From Larus michahellis (Eukaryota > Chordata > Aves > Charadriiformes > Laridae), in contig NC_133907.1 in NCBI RefSeq assembly GCF_964199755.1, positions 1,307,001 through 1,371,000 on the forward strand: a DNA stretch of 64,000 nt. Reading direction: 5' to 3'. Below are positions 61,062 to 64,000 of this stretch, piece by piece. The notes under the pieces were generated by a model. That model saw only the letters and a list, made by a program, of their open reading frames with translations, was not told where the DNA came from and did not search any database. The position numbers were made by a program, and so were the translations under genes. Numbering within the stretch: the first letter of the stretch is position 1; every line of letters starts with the position of its first letter.

Positions 61062-61985
61062 TCAGATGAAGTGGATCCAGCTCTCCTCACATTCCCTAGG
61101 CATCTTAAGGGGGTGAGTCCGGCAGGTAAGACTGTAGTTTTTGCCTCTGTTGTTATCCCAATACTCCCAGCCGTTGACTTGGTACCTTGCTGCGAACTGG
61201 ACTACAGAGCACAGCTGAAGGAGGAAAGGAGGCACAGGGAGAAAGAAAGTGAAAACATCAACCTGACCCTGCCCGTTTTTCTCAGGGATGCTACTGTGCC
61301 AACGAGCACACACTTCATGGAGGCTTTCCCAGTGGTTGAAGGTGTATCGCACAGACACCTGCTTCTCAAAAGCCACATTGCGAACCTGGATGGTGCCACT
61401 GAGCCCCAAATCTGAGCTGGTCACTCGTTCAAGACACACCTGCTGCTCCTGGAGCCGGGAGGAAAAATCCATACAGTCTGCAGGCTGCTGGAAGTCAGGG
61501 ACCAAGCACTGCATGGTAAACTCCAAGTCCGAGCTGCTGTACCAGAGGTCTGAGTTTATGGAGAGCCTGGAAAGGACATGCAAGGGGATCGATGGATCCT
61601 CCCCAGTCTGGAAGACTTTCACTTCAGTGAGCTCCAAGCCCAAAGCATCAGCAAATCTCACACGGTTCATGCGTCTCTGGCATACAGGAACTTGACACTG
61701 CGCTGCTGCCTGCTTCCTTCTTTCAGGCAATGTAGGCAAAGACCTCGCTCGGCGGCGTATGATAGGCCGTAACGCCGGATCACAGCTGGAGGAAGTGCTG
61801 CTCTGAAGCTTATTTGGCTGGGGGCCCCCCTCGGCTGGGGTTCTGCTCCAAAGAGTCATGCTGCTACATGCATGGGGTGCTGGGGGCTGCTGCTGCCCTC
61901 GCCCCGCTGCTTCTGCAGCCCGTAACATGTTCTGATAGAGATCAGAGAGGTAGCTGGGATTCCTCCGAGGACCACGTATCTCCAT
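61062..61985 (-). CDS. PPP1R3D: PPP1R3D (protein phosphatase 1 regulatory subunit 3D)
   Basis: This is a glycogen-targeting subunit that brings PP1 to glycogen particles, favouring glycogen synthase activation. The 307-residue frame in one exon carries the PP1-docking RVxF motif RVRF at 108-111. A CBM21 carbohydrate-binding domain spans about 183-290, with VRNVAFEKQVSVRYTF, the WDNN loop at 276-279 and NYSLTC. It also carries RRRARSLP at 78-84 and ends ECEESWIHFI. The length is close to human PPP1R3D (299). The MEIRGP start resembles human MSRGP, so the ATG at 61985 is the likely ancestral start. A TGA lies in frame 22 nt upstream, but a good intron acceptor separates it from the ATG, so an upstream exon may add to the N-terminus. 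The gene is antisense to, and probably nested in, FAM217B. Confidence 0.95.
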   Translation of the reverse strand: MEIRGPRRNPSYLSDLYQNMLRAAEAAGRGQQQPPAPHACSSMTLWSRTPAEGGPQPNKLQSSTSSSCDPALRPIIRRRARSLPTLPERRKQAAAQCQVPVCQRRMNRVRFADALGLELTEVKVFQTGEDPSIPLHVLSRLSINSDLWYSSSDLEFTMQCLVPDFQQPADCMDFSSRLQEQQVCLERVTSSDLGLSGTIQVRNVAFEKQVSVRYTFNHWESLHEVCARWHSSIPEKNGQGQVDVFTFFLPVPPFLLQLCSVVQFAARYQVNGWEYWDNNRGKNYSLTCRTHPLKMPRECEESWIHFI

Positions 61986-61986
61986 T

Positions 61987-62229
61987 CTTAACCGATGACA
62001 AAAAAATCAGCGTTAGCACTGCAGGCGACAATGAACACTGCCTCTCTGAAGGACGTCACTCAGGAATGGCAGCCACGGGCAGTATTTGAGGTTATTGGAC
62101 TGGACGCGTCAAGAAGCAACTGGAACAAGGCAGCCTGCCAAACTAAGGGCAGCAACCTGGATGCTCTGGCAGCAGCTGGAAGCGAAGCAGAGGCTAGTGC
62201 ATTGTATGGGGAGATGAAGGCAGTCTCAC
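61987..62229 (-). other. PPP1R3D: Predicted 243-nt PPP1R3D intron
   Basis: On the - strand a GTGAGA donor follows AGCCA at 62230. The far end has TGCTAAC (a near-ideal branch site), seven T and TTAAG at 61987-61988, followed by A and the PPP1R3D ATG. Splicing joins CA to A (Gln) and keeps the PPP1R3D frame. Confidence 0.6.
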
Positions 62230-62804
62230 TGGCTGGCAAACTCGAGGCCGCTGTGCTGGCTGGTGGACCCGTTGCTCAGGCTGGAAAGGGACTCAAGGCT
62301 GTCCCCCTGGATGCTGGAGGACCTGAAGCTCTCCCGCAGGCTGGAGAGCGACTGGAGGCTGTCGTGCGGGGTCCCGAAGGACTCCAGGCTGTCGGAGAGG
62401 TCACTGGCTGCCCGGGGGTGGCGCGCTCGGCCGCTGCAGGCGGGGAGGGGGGGCTGCAGGCTGTCCTCGCAGACGCCCACCGACCCCGCGCTGCCGCAGG
62501 AGCAGCAGCCGCAGCAGCAGGGACACTCCAGGCTGTCACACTGGATACTGGGCGACTCGCGAGGGCTGCCGGGGCAGGCCTGGAGGCTGTCGGGCTGGAG
62601 GGAGCCGGAGCCGAGGCCGGGGCTGCTGCAGAGGCTGGAGGGCGGGCGGGGGCTGTCGGGCGGGGCGGCGGCAGGCTCGGCCCTGCGGCCGGAGGGGGAG
62701 GGACCCGCCCCTGGGGACTCCACCGCCCTCATCGGCCGCACGCCCCGGTCTAGTCCGGCCCGCCGCCGCCCGGCGCAGCCGCCCCTCACGGCCCCGCGGC
62801 GCAT
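62230..62804 (-). CDS. Upstream exon with Ser-rich DSL-repeat frame, in frame with PPP1R3D
   Basis: A 192-codon frame starts at ATG 62804. It lies in the same frame as PPP1R3D and, if the 243-nt intron is removed, would give a 499-residue product. The second half repeats DSL followed by Q or E at residues 72, 90, 114, 138, 148 and 168, often as SIQxDSLE or DSLESL. It also has a Cys-rich patch (ECPCCCGCCSC). I know no such extension in mammalian PPP1R3D, so it is either a lineage-specific N-terminus, an upstream frame in the 5' UTR, or chance in GC-rich DNA. The ATG overlaps an NRF-1 site and may lie upstream of transcription. An in-frame ATG at 62732 is an alternative. Confidence 0.45.
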
Positions 62805-62808
62805 GCGC
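62799..62808. promoter_or_regulatory. NRF-1 site (palindromic GCGCATGCGC)
   Basis: A perfect palindromic NRF-1 core between the two divergent transcription units. It contains the ATG of the - strand upstream frame. A weaker relative (TGCGCAGTGC) lies at 62834-62843. Confidence 0.75.
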
Positions 62809-62839
62809 GGAACCGCCCCCCATCTGACCGGCCTGCGCA

Positions 62840-62901
62840 GTGCCCGCCTGGCGTCGCCGCTCGCGGCCTGCCCGTAGTTGCCGGTGGCGGCTGAGACCGA
62901 G
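62840..62901 (+). other. FAM217B: Probable noncoding first exon of FAM217B (5' end uncertain)
   Basis: GCTGAGACCGAG is followed by a perfect GTAAGT donor at 62902. There is no convincing coding frame. It is placed head to head with PPP1R3D. The start given is a guess within the island. Confidence 0.5.
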
Positions 62902-63790
62902 GTAAGTACGGGGGGGGGGGCGCGCGGCGGGGCGGAGGACCGGAGGGGCTGAAAACGCGCGGGGGCGGCCCGCTAGCGAAGGAGCTGCCCTCCGGTCCCG
63001 TCGTCAGGCGGGAATGGCCGGTGTGTGCCGGGACGGGCACCGGTGAGGAGCAGGGGCGGGTCAGATGTAAACAGACACGGGCGTGAGTGTGAACATAAAT
63101 ATATAAATAGCGCCGCCCCGAAGCTGACGGCGGGCGGGGAGAGGCGCTCCGGCGCGAGTCGATGCCCGTCCGCGCTCTCCCGGGACGGGAACGCGGCTCT
63201 GGGAAAGAGGAGAATGCAGCGAATTCTGCTCTGAGGGTTTTCAGTAGGAGCTCAGGAGCGCCGAGACGTGGGTTTGGGAAGAAGAAAAAAAATCAAGTAT
63301 TGGGTACCAAATTTGCACATATGAGCAGAGCGCCTTTTCTGCCAGAAGGGCAGCTCCGCGCGCCGATCCGCTGTCGGGTTAAATGAAGCGCAGAAACGCT
63401 GCTGCCGGCGGGGCCCGTGGCGCCGCGCGGCGGGGCCGGGGGCTGAGGAGCGGCTCGTGCAGGGGGACGCGCTCCCGGAGCGCCGCCGCACCCGCACGGG
63501 CCTCCCGTGCTTCGCCCGCGCGCCCTCGGGGGCGGGCCCGGCTCCCCCGGGGCTGTGCCCCGGCCCGGGGCTGTCCCCCGGCCCGCTCTGCTCCCCGCAC
63601 CGGACCGTGGCGGCTCGGCGTGGACCCGCGGTGGTGGGGCGAGGGGTTGGGGCTGGTTCCCGTTAAGCGAGCGCTGGGGGAGGGGACGGCGTTTTCCAGT
63701 ACTGTTTGGTAGCCGATTACGCCTATTTTACTGCTTTAAAAATACATCCCGTTGGGAGGAATGCACGGTGTTTGTTTACTGCATCTCTAG
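62902..63790 (+). other. FAM217B: Probable FAM217B intron (CpG-rich)
   Basis: Runs from the GTAAGT donor to the acceptor ttactgcatctctag at 63790. It begins with an 11-G run (62910-62920) and contains a TATA-like element at 63102. The open frames on both strands around 63.4-63.7 kb reflect high GC content. Confidence 0.5.
63102..63109 (+). promoter_or_regulatory. TATA-box-like element in CpG island
   Basis: TATAAATA within ATATATAAATAGCGCCGCC, an isolated A/T stretch followed at once by GC-rich sequence. It could set a + strand start near 63.13 kb. No transcript is known from the sequence itself. Confidence 0.35.
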
Positions 63791-64000
63791 GACGTGGTGA
63801 TGTTTGCGTTTGATACGCTGTGTCTTACGAACCCGAAAGACTGGAGTCGTTTGAAGATTATGTAAAAATAAAGGTGCAGATGCCCTTTAAAAAGAGTAAT
63901 AATGGGACCGGGCATTCAAGAATATCCCTTATTACTGCACAGAGAGACACAGAAAAAGGAAAGCCAAATCAATGGAAACCACAAAGGAATGGTAAAGTAA
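63791..64000 (+). CDS. FAM217B: Probable first coding exon of FAM217B (partial, runs off the window)
   Basis: After a good acceptor at 63789-63790 the exon has a short upstream frame (63800-63865). ATG at 63880 then opens a frame to the window end: MPFKKSNNGTGHSRISLITA, then QRDTEKGKPNQWKPQRNG. A GT with AAAGT follows at 63991 and could be a donor. The basic, Ser/Asn/Gln-rich N-terminus and position fit FAM217B, a poorly understood protein next to SYCP2 and PPP1R3D in mammals. Similarity to the human N-terminus is faint (SKNSSGKRQSK), so the name rests mainly on synteny. The -3 base is C, a weak start context. Confidence 0.42.

Larger units (their letters stand above)
62230..63660. promoter_or_regulatory. 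Second CpG island with divergent promoters
   Basis: Very GC- and CpG-rich sequence covers the PPP1R3D upstream exon (-), a + strand exon ending at 62901 and the start of the next intron. It should hold the PPP1R3D start and an alternative FAM217B start. GC content falls abruptly after about 63.66 kb. Confidence 0.7.

Noticed and set aside
60885-61415. 176-codon + strand frame opposite PPP1R3D
   Set aside because: Lies antisense to the conserved PPP1R3D CBM21 coding sequence and matches nothing.
61995-62753. 252-codon + strand frame (Ala/Gly-rich) antisense to the PPP1R3D upstream exon
   Set aside because: It is the mirror of the DSL-repeat exon: its repeats (EAV, QAV) are the complement of the DSL codons. 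It has no start context or splice structure of its own.
62263-62877. 204-codon + strand frame overlapping the same region
   Set aside because: Another antisense shadow of GC-rich sequence. Composition and position give no support.

Overview
The window is vertebrate nuclear DNA, most likely from a bird. Genes are split into short exons with vertebrate splice signals, promoters sit in CpG islands, and interspersed repeats are very sparse. SYCP2 covers about 28 kb here, which is compact. The species cannot be named from the sequence. Gene content and order (PHACTR3, SYCP2, FAM217B, PPP1R3D) match, as I recall it, the block at human chromosome 20q13.33.

Layout: (1) 1 to about 23.8 kb, + strand: the 3' end of PHACTR3, with five coding exons carrying the last RPEL motifs and the PP1-binding C-terminus, then the 3' UTR. 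(2) About 23.8 to 27.05 kb: a gap between convergent genes. (3) 27,051 to 54,898, - strand: all of SYCP2, which I rebuilt as 44 coding exons. Every exon junction agrees in phase, and the total is 4,329 nt with the stop (1,442 residues, or 1,447 with an alternative donor). (4) About 55.8 to 56.4 kb: a CpG-island promoter with three evenly spaced CCAAT boxes, probably shared by SYCP2 and FAM217B. (5) 61,062 to 61,985, - strand: PPP1R3D, with a probable further upstream exon at 62,230 to 62,804. (6) 62.2 to 63.7 kb: a second CpG island with divergent promoters. A + strand exon ending at 62,901 and a probable first coding exon of FAM217B at 63,791 to the window end follow from it.

Functionally, PHACTR3 and PPP1R3D are both protein phosphatase 1 regulators (actin-coupled and glycogen-targeting). 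SYCP2 is a meiotic chromosome-axis protein. The most unusual observations are a serine-rich reading frame with repeated DSL motifs that splices in frame onto PPP1R3D, one well-supported and one possible GC-AG intron in SYCP2, and a tandem donor in SYCP2 coding exon 5. No mobile element, virus, CRISPR array, rRNA or tRNA gene was recognised. All protein comparisons are from memory of mammalian family members, not from a search.
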